Shown here piece after piece: positions 44,244-56,667 of a stretch of DNA of 64,000 nt (position 1 is its first letter; each line of letters starts with the position of its first letter). Position numbers and translations under genes: made by a program. The stretch is from Streptosporangium sp. NBC_01755 (GTDB taxonomy: Bacteria; Actinomycetota; Actinomycetes; Streptosporangiales; Streptosporangiaceae), in NCBI RefSeq assembly GCF_035917995.1, contig NZ_CP109131.1:4588001-4652000 (forward strand), written 5' to 3'. Below the pieces are notes generated by a model that was not told the origin of the DNA, ran no database searches, and saw only the letters and a program-made list of their open reading frames with translations.

Positions 44244-45104
44244 ATGAGTGCGCGTATTCTCGACGGCAAGGCCACGGCGGCAAAGATCAAGGCAGACCTC
44301 ACGGCGCGGGTGACCGCGCTGCGGGAGCGGGGCATCGTCCCCGGACTCGGCACGGTTCTGGTGGGAGACGACCCGGGCAGCCAGATCTACGTCGCGGGCA
44401 AGCACCGCGACTGCGCGGAGGTCGGCATCTCCTCCATCCGCAGGGACCTGCCGGAGAACGCCACCCAGGCCGAGGTCGAGACGGTCATCGACGAGCTCAA
44501 CGCCTCCAACGAGTGCACCGGCTACATCGTCCAGCTTCCGCTGCCCCGTCACCTCGACACGCAGGCGCTGATCGAGCGGATGGACCCGGCGAAGGACGCC
44601 GACGGCCTCCACCCGGCCAACCTGGGTCGTCTGGTCCACATGGTCGACGCGCCGCTGCCCTGCACGCCGTACGGCATCGTCGTGCTCCTGCAGGAGTACG
44701 GGGTGCCGCTCAAGGGGGCGGAGGTCGTCGTGGTCGGCCGCGGCATCACCGTGGGCCGCTCGCTCGGCCTGCTGCTGACCCGCCGCTCGGAGAACGCCAC
44801 GGTCACCCTCTGCCACACCGGCACCTCGGACCTGGCGGCCCACACCCGGCGCGCCGACATCGTCGTCGCCGCGGCCGGGGTGCCACATCTGATCACCGCG
44901 GACATGGTGAAACCAGGTGCCGCCGTGCTCGACGTCGGTGTCTCCCGGGTCGACGGGAAGATCGCCGGTGACGTCGCCCCCGGCGTCGGAGACGTCGCGG
45001 GCTTCCTCACCCCCAACCCCGGCGGTGTGGGCCCGATGACCCGGGCCATGCTGCTCACCAACGTGGTCGAGGCCGCGGAGAGGCGCGCTCGCGAGCGGGG
45101 CTGA
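44244..45104 (+). CDS. folD: Methylenetetrahydrofolate dehydrogenase/cyclohydrolase
   Basis: A 286-residue bifunctional enzyme interconverting 5,10-methylene-, methenyl- and 10-formyl-THF. Catalytic Tyr/Lys are in [12 protein letters not shown] (YxxxK near 50-56), QLPLPRHLD is conserved, [13 protein letters not shown] gives the folate site, and [14 protein letters not shown] the NADP phosphate loop. [14 protein letters not shown] closes the fold. It supplies formyl-THF to purN and purH just upstream. Confidence 0.96.
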   Translation: MSARILDGKATAAKIKADLTARVTALRERGIVPGLGTVLVGDDPGSQIYVAGKHRDCAEVGISSIRRDLPENATQAEVETVIDELNASNECTGYIVQLPLPRHLDTQALIERMDPAKDADGLHPANLGRLVHMVDAPLPCTPYGIVVLLQEYGVPLKGAEVVVVGRGITVGRSLGLLLTRRSENATVTLCHTGTSDLAAHTRRADIVVAAAGVPHLITADMVKPGAAVLDVGVSRVDGKIAGDVAPGVGDVAGFLTPNPGGVGPMTRAMLLTNVVEAAERRARERG

Positions 45105-45133
45105 CCCCGCCGGCAGGCCGGCCCCGCGTGCGG

Positions 45134-45315
45134 GCCGATCTCACAGAGCCGATCTCACAGAGCCGATCTCACAGAGCCGATCTCACAGAGCCGATCTCAC
45201 AGAGCCGATCTCACAGAGCCGATCTCACAGAGCCGATCTCACAGAGCCGGTCTGGCGGGGTCGATCCAACAGGGCCGATCTAACAGGGCCGATCCAACAG
45301 GGCCGGCTTCGCGGG
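45134..45315. repeat. 14-bp tandem array (thirteen units) after folD
   Basis: Eight exact copies of GCCGATCTCACAGA occupy 45134-45245. Five diverged 14-base units follow to 45315 (for example GCCGATCTAACAGG). The 14-base period shifts the reading frame each time, so it is not coding. It starts 30 bases after the folD stop and fills most of the 290-base gap to the convergent FHA gene. Confidence 0.93.
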
Positions 45316-45394
45316 GCAGACCGATCTCACCGAGCAAGCCGGTCCCTGGGGAGGGACCGGCTCCTCGGGTGGTTCGGTCTCCCGGGCGGCCCGA

Positions 45395-46048
45395 CTACGA
45401 CGCCCTGCGGTTCGCGGCGGTGGCCGCCGTCTGGGACTCCGCGGCGCCGGTCGCGCGCTGCGGCGGCACCACGGGGGTGGGCCTCACCAGCCCCAGGGCG
45501 ACGACCTCGTTCGCCAGCCTGGTGCGCCGGTTGGTCCCCTCCGGGATCCGGAACTTCTGGTAGAGACGCAGAAGGTGCTGCTTGACAGCCGCCTCCGTCA
45601 CCACCAGGTCGTCGGCGATCTCCCTGGCCGTGGCCGGTGCGACGAACGCCTCGTCCGACAGCGCCGGACGGCAGAGCGATGTCAGGACGTCCACCTCCCG
45701 CCTGGTCAGCTCCGGTGCCGCGGCGCGGCGGAGCTCGACCTCCGGGGCGAAGTCCTCGCGCGGCACCCCGCCGATCCTGCCTCGTGCCGCGCCGAAGGAC
45801 ACCACGTCACCGTCATCAAGCACCCTCCGGGCGATCGGCCGGCCGTTGACCCGGGTGCCGTTGCGGGACAGGCCCAGGTCAACGACATACAGGTAGGGGC
45901 CGCGCCGGACGAATTCCGCGTGTAGCCGGGACACACTCGGATCGGTCAGCCGGATGTCCACTCCACGGCCACGTCCGATCGTCGTGATCTCGGGGCGCAA
46001 CGGGACCACCTCGCCGGTGTCCTCGATGCGTATGAACGGCCCCTCCAC
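45395..46048 (-). CDS. FHA-domain protein with C-terminal helix-turn-helix
   Basis: A 217-residue protein. Residues 8-95 are a forkhead-associated domain that binds phosphothreonine: TTIGRGRGVDIRLTD, SVSRLHAEF and SRNGTRVNG include the usual Arg, Ser, His, Asn. Residues 110-185 form a LuxR/NarL-like helix-turn-helix (LTRREVDVLTSL, ATAREIADDLVVTEAAVKQHL). It is therefore probably a transcription factor read out by a Ser/Thr kinase. It is divergent from citrate synthase and lies 5 kb from the solute-binding kinase gene; a link is inference. Confidence 0.85.
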   Translation of the reverse strand: MEGPFIRIEDTGEVVPLRPEITTIGRGRGVDIRLTDPSVSRLHAEFVRRGPYLYVVDLGLSRNGTRVNGRPIARRVLDDGDVVSFGAARGRIGGVPREDFAPEVELRRAAAPELTRREVDVLTSLCRPALSDEAFVAPATAREIADDLVVTEAAVKQHLLRLYQKFRIPEGTNRRTRLANEVVALGLVRPTPVVPPQRATGAAESQTAATAANRRAS

Positions 46049-46229
46049 GGCAGTTCCTCCCCAGGTAGCCCGCCGTAACTATTCCTACAGCTCCGGCTTA
46101 CCCAAACGAGGTGATGGGGAATCGCCTTTGCCAGAAAGAGAATCATTCCTGAAATTGGCCTGGACCTCTTGGGAGGGTTTCCGCTGCTCACAGGTAGACT
46201 TCGGGCACAGATAAGCGGAGGAAACACTC

Positions 46230-47351
46230 ATGGCGGACAAGCCCACCAAAGGCCTCGCCGATGTCGTAGCCGCGTCCACAGCGCTCAGTGACATCGACGG
46301 TCAGGCCGGTCGCCTCTTCTATCGTGGCTACGACATCCACGATCTGGCCGACCGCACCACCTTCGAAGAGATCGCCCACCTTCTGCAGTACGGCGCACTC
46401 CCCACAGGGGAACAGCTGTCGGCGTACGAGGAGGAGCTGGTTCGAGGACGTACGCTCGGCAGACTCGTCGAGGCCAACATCCCGGAGATCGCGGAGAAGC
46501 AGGCCCCGATGGAGGCGTTGCGCACACTGGTCTCGCTGGCCGGAGGTGATGATCCGGACAAGGACTCCAACGACCCCGAGGCGAACCTGCGCAAGGCCGC
46601 CAGGCTGACCGCGCAGCAGCCGATCCTCGTCGCCCGCTACCACGCGGCCAGGACCGGTGCCGTCATCCCCGACCCGGACCCCGAGCTGAGCGTGGCGGCG
46701 AACTTCCTCCTCCAGATCACCGGCCGTACCCCCGGTGAGCGCGAGGTCGAGATCTTCGACACCTGCCTGGTCCTGCACGCCGACCACACGATGAACGCCT
46801 CCACGTTCGCCGCCCGTGTCTGCGCCGCGACCCTGTCCGACATGCACTCGGCCATCGTGGCGGCCATCGGCACTCTCAAGGGGCCCTTGCACGGCGGCGC
46901 CAACGAGCAGGTCATGCGCACCCTGGAGTCGCTCGACGCGGGCACCGTCGCCCAGTCGGTACGCGACAGGCTCGCCGCGGGCGAGAAGATCATGGGCTTC
47001 GGGCACCGCGTCTACAAGACCGAGGACCCGCGCGCCACGCACCTGCGCCAGATGTCGCGGGAGCTCGGCGAGGCCTCCGGTGACGACACGTACTACCGGA
47101 TGTCGAAGGAGATGGAGGAGGTCGTCTTCGAGACCAAGGGCCTCTATCCGAACGTCGACTTCTACGCGGCGACCGTCTACCACTACCTCGGCATCCCGAC
47201 GGACCTGTTCACCCCGGTCTTCTCGGTCAGCCGCATGTCAGGATGGACCGCGCACGTCATCGAGCAGCACGCCGACAACCGGCTGATCCGCCCGGACAGC
47301 GAGTACATCGGCGAGCGGGACCAGAAGTGGAAGCCGATCGCCGAGCGATGA
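46230..47351 (+). CDS. gltA: Citrate synthase (short bacterial type)
   Basis: A 373-residue citrate or 2-methylcitrate synthase condensing acetyl-CoA (or propionyl-CoA) with oxaloacetate. Catalytic residues sit in GPLHGGANEQVM (His), GFGHRVYKTEDPRA (His) and VDFYAATVYHYLG (Asp). It begins KGLADVVAASTALSDIDG, as in the short hexamer-independent type shared by citrate and methylcitrate synthases. The TCA-gene surroundings (sucCD, icd, mdh) favour citrate synthase. An AGGAGG-like GCGGAGGAA precedes ATG 46230. Confidence 0.92.
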   Translation: MADKPTKGLADVVAASTALSDIDGQAGRLFYRGYDIHDLADRTTFEEIAHLLQYGALPTGEQLSAYEEELVRGRTLGRLVEANIPEIAEKQAPMEALRTLVSLAGGDDPDKDSNDPEANLRKAARLTAQQPILVARYHAARTGAVIPDPDPELSVAANFLLQITGRTPGEREVEIFDTCLVLHADHTMNASTFAARVCAATLSDMHSAIVAAIGTLKGPLHGGANEQVMRTLESLDAGTVAQSVRDRLAAGEKIMGFGHRVYKTEDPRATHLRQMSRELGEASGDDTYYRMSKEMEEVVFETKGLYPNVDFYAATVYHYLGIPTDLFTPVFSVSRMSGWTAHVIEQHADNRLIRPDSEYIGERDQKWKPIAER

Positions 47352-47385
47352 GCCGGAATCAGATGCGAGAGCGGGGGGTGGGCCG

Positions 47386-47676
47386 ATGAACGCGCGAGCG
47401 GTGAACGCGAGCGAGGAGCGTTGGGGGCCGTATCCGCTGGTGGTGGCCGGTGCGGCCGCCGCAATGGTCTTCGCCGTGCTGCTGGACATGCCCGAATGGG
47501 GCGGTTTCGCCCTCGGCGCCGTCATGACGCTGGGGGCGCTGGCCCGGCTGGCCGGAGGTGGGCGGCTCGCCGTGCGCCGCAAGGCCACGGACGCCCTCAC
47601 CCTCGCCGTCCTCGGAATCGCCCTGATGGCGGGCGGGCTGATCCTCGAGTTTCCGGCTCTCATGCCGATGCGATAG
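47386..47676 (+). CDS. DUF3017 membrane protein
   Basis: A 96-residue protein with three membrane helices (PLVVAGAAAAMVFAVLL, GGFALGAVMTLGALARLA, ALTLAVLGIALMAGGLI) and the arginine-rich loop GGRLAVRRKATD, characteristic of DUF3017. In many actinobacteria it sits near folD or mdh. It begins 34 bases after gltA, so likely co-transcribed. Function unknown. Confidence 0.85.
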   Translation: MNARAVNASEERWGPYPLVVAGAAAAMVFAVLLDMPEWGGFALGAVMTLGALARLAGGGRLAVRRKATDALTLAVLGIALMAGGLILEFPALMPMR

Positions 47677-47789
47677 GTCGGAGGAACGGGTACGCCGCAA
47701 GGCGGCCGGCCCCGTCCGATAGCCTCAACGGCCAGTGAGCCTCAAAAAGGACTGTCTGGCCAATTTAGTTCAGAAGGGGAACCACACGC

Positions 47790-49004
47790 ATGCCCAAGAT
47801 CAAGGTAGAGGGCCCCGTCGTCGAGCTTGACGGCGACGAGATGACCCGGATCATCTGGCAGTTCATCAAGGACCAGTTGATCCTTCCCTACCTCGACGTC
47901 GACCTGAAGTACTACGACCTCGGGATCGAGCACCGTGACGCCACCGACGACCAGGTGACGATCGACGCCGCCAACGCGATCAAGCAGTACGGCGTCGGCG
48001 TCAAGTGCGCCACGATCACCCCTGACGAGGCTCGGGTCGAGGAGTTCGGCCTCAAGAAGATGTGGAAGTCCCCGAACGGGACCATCCGTAACATCCTCGG
48101 CGGCGTCATCTTCCGCGAGCCGATCATCATGTCCAACGTGCCGAGGCTCGTCCCCGGCTGGACCAAGCCGATCATCATCGGTCGTCACGCGTTCGGCGAC
48201 CAGTACCGCGCCACCGACCTGAAGATCCCCGGCGAGGGTACCCTGACCCTCACCTACACGCCCAAGGACGGCTCGGAGCCGATCGAGCTCGACGTCTACG
48301 ACTTCCCCGGCCCCGGCATCGCGATGGCGATGTACAACCTGGACGACTCGATCCGCGACTTCGCCCGCGCCTCCATGCGGTACGGCCTGTCGCGCGGTTA
48401 CCCGGTCTACCTCTCCACGAAGAACACGATCCTGAAGGCCTACGACGGCCGCTTCAAGGACATCTTCGCCGAGGTCTTCGAAGAGGAATTCGAGGCTGAC
48501 TTCAAGAAGGCGGGCATCACCTACGAGCACCGCCTGATCGACGACATGGTCGCCGCGGCGCTCAAGTGGGAGGGCGGATACGTCTGGGCCGCCAAGAACT
48601 ACGACGGCGACGTCCAGTCCGACACCGTCGCCCAGGGCTTCGGCTCGCTCGGGCTGATGACCTCGGTCCTGCTCACCCCCGACGGCCGGACCGTCGAGGC
48701 CGAGGCCGCCCACGGCACGGTGACCCGTCACTACCGTGAGCACCAGAAGGGCAACCCCACCTCCACGAACCCGATCGCCTCGATCTTCGCGTGGACCCGG
48801 GGCCTTCAGCACCGCGGCAAGCTCGACAACACCCCCGCAGTGATCGACTTCGCGGACAAGCTGGAGCAGGTCTGCGTCGAGACCGTCGAGGGCGGTCAGA
48901 TGACCAAGGACCTCGCCCTGCTGGTCGGCGGCGACGCCAAGTGGCTGACCACCCAGGACTTCCTGGCGGCGCTGGACGAGAACCTGAAGAAGAAGATGGC
49001 CTGA
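47790..49004 (+). CDS. icd: NADP-dependent isocitrate dehydrogenase
   Basis: A 404-residue homodimeric NADP-type isocitrate dehydrogenase (eukaryote-like subfamily). The start [20 protein letters not shown] and [13 protein letters not shown] (substrate Ser/Asn) are typical. Metal-binding Asps are in [14 protein letters not shown] and the NADP site in [17 protein letters not shown]. It oxidatively decarboxylates isocitrate to 2-oxoglutarate. A clear intrinsic terminator follows at 49038-49061. Confidence 0.96.
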   Translation: MPKIKVEGPVVELDGDEMTRIIWQFIKDQLILPYLDVDLKYYDLGIEHRDATDDQVTIDAANAIKQYGVGVKCATITPDEARVEEFGLKKMWKSPNGTIRNILGGVIFREPIIMSNVPRLVPGWTKPIIIGRHAFGDQYRATDLKIPGEGTLTLTYTPKDGSEPIELDVYDFPGPGIAMAMYNLDDSIRDFARASMRYGLSRGYPVYLSTKNTILKAYDGRFKDIFAEVFEEEFEADFKKAGITYEHRLIDDMVAAALKWEGGYVWAAKNYDGDVQSDTVAQGFGSLGLMTSVLLTPDGRTVEAEAAHGTVTRHYREHQKGNPTSTNPIASIFAWTRGLQHRGKLDNTPAVIDFADKLEQVCVETVEGGQMTKDLALLVGGDAKWLTTQDFLAALDENLKKKMA

Positions 49005-49037
49005 CCGGTATCCGGTCAACCCCCGGCAGCAAGGAGA

Positions 49038-49061
49038 GGGCCGCCCCACGGCGGCCCTTTT
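49038..49061 (+). terminator. Intrinsic terminator of icd
   Basis: GGGCCGCC-CCAC-GGCGGCCC is followed by TTTT: an 8-bp perfect stem with U-run 34 bases after the icd stop. Confidence 0.85.
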
Positions 49062-49112
49062 CCGCGTTCTCCCGTGCTCTCGCCGTACGGCGGGGGCACG
49101 GGGGCGGCAGGG

Positions 49113-50672
49113 TCACGGGGCCGCCACGGCCCCCAGGACGATCGGGGCGTCGGCGGGGAGGCCGGGCAGGGGGCGCGCCCGTCCGGTGACGGCGTCCACC
49201 CGGAAGAGGCCGAGGGGTTCGCCGCCGGCCCTGGCGCTCATCCTGACGACCACCTCGCGGGTGTCCAGCCAGCTCACCATCTCGGCGCCGGCGGGTTGTT
49301 CCGTCTTGGGGAGCGGGAGCCGCCTGAAGACCCGCCGCGACTCGGTGTCGATGACATGGAGGCTGTGGGGCTCCTCGCCCTTCCCGGTGACGATCGCGGC
49401 GGAGTATCTCCCGCTGGGAGAGTCGGCCCAGGTGTCGTACCTCTTGCCGAGCCAGGCGGCGGCCTTCTCGGTCGGGGGCAGCTGCCCCGCGGACACGGAC
49501 GTCAGGTCGCCGGTCGTGAAGTCGGTCCGCAGACGACGCTCGCCGAGCGTGACCGTGAAGTGGCGGCCGTTGGAGGAGACGCTCACCAGCGTGCCGTTCT
49601 CGGTGTCGGCGGAGGCGAGAACCGGCGACAGGTAGCGCTTCACCCCGCTGCCGAGGTCGTGGGCGACATAGCGGCGCTCAGCCGCGCTGAGGTAGGCGAT
49701 ACGGCGCCCGTCGTGGCTGATGGCGGGAACCAGCCGAGGGTGCTCCCCGCCGTCGCCGCGCGCGAGGCGCTGGGCGGCGTCGGGGACGCTCACCGTCGAC
49801 TCGCAGGGATCCGAGCCCTCGCACCCGGAAAGGCCGGGAGTGGAGTCCTCAGAGCCGCTGGGGACCAGTTCCAGGGTCCAGCCCGCGCAGGTGACGTCAC
49901 CGGCCCGCGCCGGGGGCGTGCCATCCGTCTGGACGCCCGGGCCGGGACACCGTCCGGGAACCGCGTAGCGGATCACCGAGGAGGTCCGCGGCGCCTGCCA
50001 CGGCGCCGGGGTGGTGCTCGGTTCGGGGCTGGAGACCGCTCGTACGGGCTCCTGGGCCTGTGCCGCGTGCGGCCGGTTCCGCTCGCCCAGCGCCGAGTTC
50101 CACACCTCCGCGCGCTGGAGCATGACGAAGGCGGCGATCAGGCCGACCGGTACGAGCGCCGCCGCCACGGCGAGAAGGGCTCCCCGGTTGCGGCGCCGCC
50201 TGAGCGTGCGCATGGCCCGGGCGCCGAGGTCGGGGACGGACGCCTCGCCCGCCGCGGTGGCCATCCTGTTGACGAGACGGCTCTCGTTGCCCTTGGTGAG
50301 GGCCTCGACCCCCTCGGCGATCTCCGTCTGCACGGCCTTCTCCGGCATCCCGAGGACGGTGGCCATCTCGGCACGGCTCCTGCCGTCGTGCAGGCAGGCG
50401 ACGATGAGGAGCCGCTGCCGGGGCGGGAGCCGCACCAGAGCGGTCGATCCGGCGGCGCTGGGCCGTGCCAGGAAGCGGCGGTAGAGCGCGATCTGGGCAT
50501 GCGTGGTGGGGTTCTCCCACACCGGCGGCGGCCAGGAGAGGGCGACCGTGTGGAAGGAGCGCAGGGCGAGACGGATGGCCTGCTCGTGGCTACCGGTGAG
50601 AAGAAGGGCGGTGCCGACGAGGGAACGCTGATCGCGCTGCACGAACTCGCGATAACCGATATATCGGCGCAT
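49113..50672 (-). CDS. Membrane protein with sigma-factor-like N-terminus and extracytoplasmic beta-rich domain
   Basis: A 519-residue protein. Residues 1-125 resemble an ECF sigma factor of the SigE-like type: FVQRDQRSLVGTALLLTGSH (region 2-like), and LPPRQRLLIVACLHDGRSRAEMATVLGMP (region 4 helix-turn-helix). An Arg-rich stop-transfer signal and one helix (LLAVAAALVPVGLIAAFVML, residues 166-185) follow. The roughly 330 outside residues have Cys pairs (GRCPGPG, GWTLEL, GCEGSDPC) and WD40/PD40-like strands (AISHDGRRIAYLS, DSPSGRYSAAIV). ATG 50672 is chosen as the shortest complete frame. Region 2 looks too degenerate for promoter melting. It is divergent from the solute-binding kinase. Confidence 0.75.
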   Translation of the reverse strand: MRRYIGYREFVQRDQRSLVGTALLLTGSHEQAIRLALRSFHTVALSWPPPVWENPTTHAQIALYRRFLARPSAAGSTALVRLPPRQRLLIVACLHDGRSRAEMATVLGMPEKAVQTEIAEGVEALTKGNESRLVNRMATAAGEASVPDLGARAMRTLRRRRNRGALLAVAAALVPVGLIAAFVMLQRAEVWNSALGERNRPHAAQAQEPVRAVSSPEPSTTPAPWQAPRTSSVIRYAVPGRCPGPGVQTDGTPPARAGDVTCAGWTLELVPSGSEDSTPGLSGCEGSDPCESTVSVPDAAQRLARGDGGEHPRLVPAISHDGRRIAYLSAAERRYVAHDLGSGVKRYLSPVLASADTENGTLVSVSSNGRHFTVTLGERRLRTDFTTGDLTSVSAGQLPPTEKAAAWLGKRYDTWADSPSGRYSAAIVTGKGEEPHSLHVIDTESRRVFRRLPLPKTEQPAGAEMVSWLDTREVVVRMSARAGGEPLGLFRVDAVTGRARPLPGLPADAPIVLGAVAAP

Positions 50673-50866
50673 GGAAGTTTTTGCTCCGGCTTGCCTGAGG
50701 GACGTACAACGGTAGCGATCTAAGCGGCTGGAGCGCCAGATTGGGGTGAATGTCGGAGATTGGGGAGTGGGTGTGTCTGGCATCTCACCATGACACGGGC
50801 TGGAGACATGGCCACGTTGTGGGAAAACTGAGGTCACGTCGGGATAACAAAGGGAGGGGGCGGGTC

Positions 50867-50918
50867 ATGGCGCCGTAAAGTTTGCCATGTCGGAGATTAC
50901 GAGACCGTGGGGACGATG

Positions 50919-50919
<1 letters not shown>
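50867..50919 (+). promoter_or_regulatory. Two tiny upstream ORFs before the kinase gene
   Basis: A strong AGGGAGGGGG (50851-50860) precedes ATG GCG CCG TAA at 50867-50878. A second mini-ORF, ATG at 50887, encodes MSEITRPWGR and ends in TGA at 50917-50919, overlapping the ATG codons of the kinase gene (ATGATG at 50916-50921). The word ATGTCGGAGAT occurs at both the second mini-ORF start and the kinase start. The layout suggests translational coupling or attenuation (inference). Confidence 0.45.
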
Positions 50920-54412
<3,493 letters not shown>

Positions 54413-54427
54413 GTCGGAACTCGAACA

Positions 54428-54453
54428 GGGCCCCGGCGTGCCGGGGCCCTTTT
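54428..54453 (+). terminator. Intrinsic terminator of mdh
   Basis: GGGCCCCGGC-GT-GCCGGGGCCC followed by TTTT, 15 bases after the mdh stop. A partial second copy (GCCGGGGCCCTTT) occurs at about 54503, suggesting a duplicated terminator half. Confidence 0.88.
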
Positions 54454-54627
54454 GCGTCCCCCTGCGTCGGGGTGTCGCAACGACCTCTTGAACCGAGGCA
54501 TGCCGGGGCCCTTTCACCTCTCAGGTCACCGGAGTGCGTCAGGCTCCCGGAACGCCCGGACGGCAGCGGGAAAAGGCGGCGTGTCGATCATCGCGGAGCG
54601 GTGTGTCCCGGCGTTCAATGATCACCT

Positions 54628-55467
54628 ATGGTCGGGGGATCGCTGTTCAGGGAGCACGTCGCGGTACAGGTCGTCGCAGGGGTGATCTGTCTCGTGCTCG
54701 CGGCGGTACCCCGGACGGCGCTCGCCTCGCCGGAGGACGAGGGCTGGGGCGGCGCCGACCTGTCGGTGCGGCTGACTGTCTCCCCGAAGCGCGCGCAACC
54801 GGGACAGCCGCTGACCTACCGGGCCGAGGTGCGCAACGCCGGCCCCGGAGACGCGGTGCTGCCGCTGCTCACGGTCCGGCTGCCCGAGCAGGTGGAGGTG
54901 ATCGGGGTCGATGTCGCCGAGTGTCTCCCCGGTGCCATGGCCGGTGAGGTGGTCTGCGCCGCGACGAAGGACGTTCCCGCCGGGCAGAGCGGCGGGGTGG
55001 CGATCAACGGGGTGGTGAGGTCCGGCGCGCGGGGCCCGCTGAGGGCGAGCGCGACGCTCTCCTCCGAGGTCGTGGACGACGACGAGACGAACAACCGCTC
55101 CCAGACGCTGACCGAGGTGGACGACGGTACGGACCTCGCGGTCAGGCTCTCGCGCGCGGCGCGCGCGGGCCGTCTGGTCACCGTGGCCGCGGTGGTGCGC
55201 AACCGCGGACCGCGGCGTGTCCACGACGCCGGGGTCTTCTTCGACACCGGCGGCGCGCGCCTCATGTCGGCGAGGGGGGCGCGGTGCGACTCCCAGCTCG
55301 CCTACGTCGGTTGCAGGCTGCGTACGGTCGGCGCGGGCAGGCGGGTGAGTTTCATGCTCGCCTTCGTGGCCCGCAGGCACGCGCCGCGGGCCGAGGCGAC
55401 CGTCTACTCCCTGCGGCTGGGTGACCGCCGTCCGGCCAACAACACGGCTCGCTTCAGTTTGAGGTAG
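54628..55467 (+). CDS. Secreted DUF11/CARDB-like repeat protein
   Basis: A 279-residue exported protein. An N-terminal signal peptide (AVQVVAGVICLVLAAVP, cleavage near ALAS about residue 34) is followed by two immunoglobulin-like DUF11 modules: DLSVRLTVSPKRAQPGQPLTYRAEV-type opening with VRNAGPGDAV, and a second starting DLAVRLSRAARAGRLVTVAAVVRNRGPRRVHD. Each ends with the DDDETNN or RRPANNT signature. Such modules are common on actinobacterial cell surfaces, often as adhesin-like structures. No sorting signal is visible. Confidence 0.82.
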   Translation: MVGGSLFREHVAVQVVAGVICLVLAAVPRTALASPEDEGWGGADLSVRLTVSPKRAQPGQPLTYRAEVRNAGPGDAVLPLLTVRLPEQVEVIGVDVAECLPGAMAGEVVCAATKDVPAGQSGGVAINGVVRSGARGPLRASATLSSEVVDDDETNNRSQTLTEVDDGTDLAVRLSRAARAGRLVTVAAVVRNRGPRRVHDAGVFFDTGGARLMSARGARCDSQLAYVGCRLRTVGAGRRVSFMLAFVARRHAPRAEATVYSLRLGDRRPANNTARFSLR

Positions 55468-55586
55468 GCGTGGCACCCCCGGGCGGCGTGTGGCCGGGTT
55501 CCGGCCGTACGTCGCCGGAGGTCACCTCCCCGGACGCGGTGGGCGGGCGCCTTGGGTATGGCGGGAGCGGGTGCGGCGGGAGACGG

Positions 55587-56546
55587 TCAGCGGATCAGGG
55601 CGGCCCAGGCGTCGGCGACGATGTCACGGACCGACGGGTGTTCGGGCTTCCAGCCGAGCTCGCGCTGGATCTTCTCGGAGGAGGCCACCAGCACGGCCGG
55701 GTCACCGGCGCGGCGCTCGCGCACGACCGCGGGGATCTCGTGGCCGGTCACCTCGCGGCAGACCGACAGCACCTCGGAGACCGAGAAGCCGGTCCCGCTA
55801 CCCAGGTTGTAGATCTTGTGCTCGCCCGGCGAGCAGGCATCCAGGGCCAGCAGGTGGGCCCTGGCGAGGTCGGCCAGGTGGATGTAGTCGCGCACGCATG
55901 TGCCGTCGGGGGTCGGGTAGTCCGTGCCGAACAGGCTGACGGACTCGCGCTCGCCGAGCGGGACGGCGAGGATATTGGGGATCAGGTGGGTTTCCACGGC
56001 GTGACGCTCGCGGTAGACGTTGCCGTCCCCGGCGGTGTAGGCGCCGCCCACGTTGAAGTAGCGCAGGCTCACCGCGGCCAGGCCGTACAGCCCGGCGAAG
56101 GTGCTCAGCGCCGTGTCGACCGCGAGCTTGGACGCGCCGTAGGGGTTGGTGGGCCGGGTCGGGTCGGTCTCGGAGATCGGGGAGCGCTCCGGCTCGCCGT
56201 ACGTCGCGGCGGTGGAGGAGAAGACGATTCTCCCCACCCCGGCGCCCCGCATGGCGTCGAGCAGGGTCAGGGTGCCGCCGAGGTTGTGCGCCCAGTAGAG
56301 GCCGGGACGCTCTACGGACTCGCCGACCAGGGACCTCGCCGCGAAGTGGAGCACGCCGTCGATGCCGTTGAGCACTCCGGCGGCCTCGGTGATCGACCCC
56401 TCGACGAAGCGGGCGCCCGGTGGCACCGCGTCGGCGTGGCCGGTGGAGAGGTCGTCCAGCACGGTGACCTCGTGGCCCGCCTCGACGAGTTGTGCCGCCA
56501 CGGCGCTGCCTATGTATCCGGCGCCTCCGGTGACGAGCAGCTTCAC
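55587..56546 (-). CDS. galE: UDP-glucose 4-epimerase
   Basis: A 319-residue extended SDR that interconverts UDP-glucose and UDP-galactose. NAD loop [15 protein letters not shown] (residue 6 on), catalytic Ser in FSSTAATYG, Tyr/Lys in [11 protein letters not shown], and sugar-binding [20 protein letters not shown] 56546 follows AGGAGG. It is divergent from the CNNM/CorC gene with AT-rich palindromes between. Confidence 0.92.
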   Translation of the reverse strand: MKLLVTGGAGYIGSAVAAQLVEAGHEVTVLDDLSTGHADAVPPGARFVEGSITEAAGVLNGIDGVLHFAARSLVGESVERPGLYWAHNLGGTLTLLDAMRGAGVGRIVFSSTAATYGEPERSPISETDPTRPTNPYGASKLAVDTALSTFAGLYGLAAVSLRYFNVGGAYTAGDGNVYRERHAVETHLIPNILAVPLGERESVSLFGTDYPTPDGTCVRDYIHLADLARAHLLALDACSPGEHKIYNLGSGTGFSVSEVLSVCREVTGHEIPAVVRERRAGDPAVLVASSEKIQRELGWKPEHPSVRDIVADAWAALIR

Positions 56547-56557
56547 AAGGCCTCCTG

Positions 56558-56620
56558 TTTGATGTTGTTTGTACTTGTTTATTTTTGTAACTCTACGCCA
56601 GCATATGCTGGCACATCAAA
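56558..56620. promoter_or_regulatory. Nested palindromes between galE and the CNNM/CorC gene
   Basis: A perfect 16-bp palindrome GCCAGCATATGCTGGC (56597-56612) is next to an outer inverted pair TTTGATGT (56558-56565) and ACATCAAA (56613-56620). The intervening 56570-56590 is very AT-rich for this genome, as expected of promoters. The set could bind a regulator shared by both divergent genes; which one is unknown. Confidence 0.5.
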
Positions 56621-56667
56621 TATCGGCCACCGCCGGAACCGGCGAGCGCCATGACGGAGACGATCTC

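Noticed and set aside
42254..44353. Minus-strand 699-residue frame over purH
   Set aside because: It lies opposite purH, has no family, and shows shadow-type composition.
45134..45315. CRISPR array
   Set aside because: Units are contiguous 14-base copies with no spacers and no cas genes nearby. The 21-bp array at 40919 fails for the same reason.
46230..47351. 2-methylcitrate synthase (prpC) assignment
   Set aside because: Sequence alone does not exclude it, but there are no prpB/prpD neighbours, and the TCA context favours citrate synthase.
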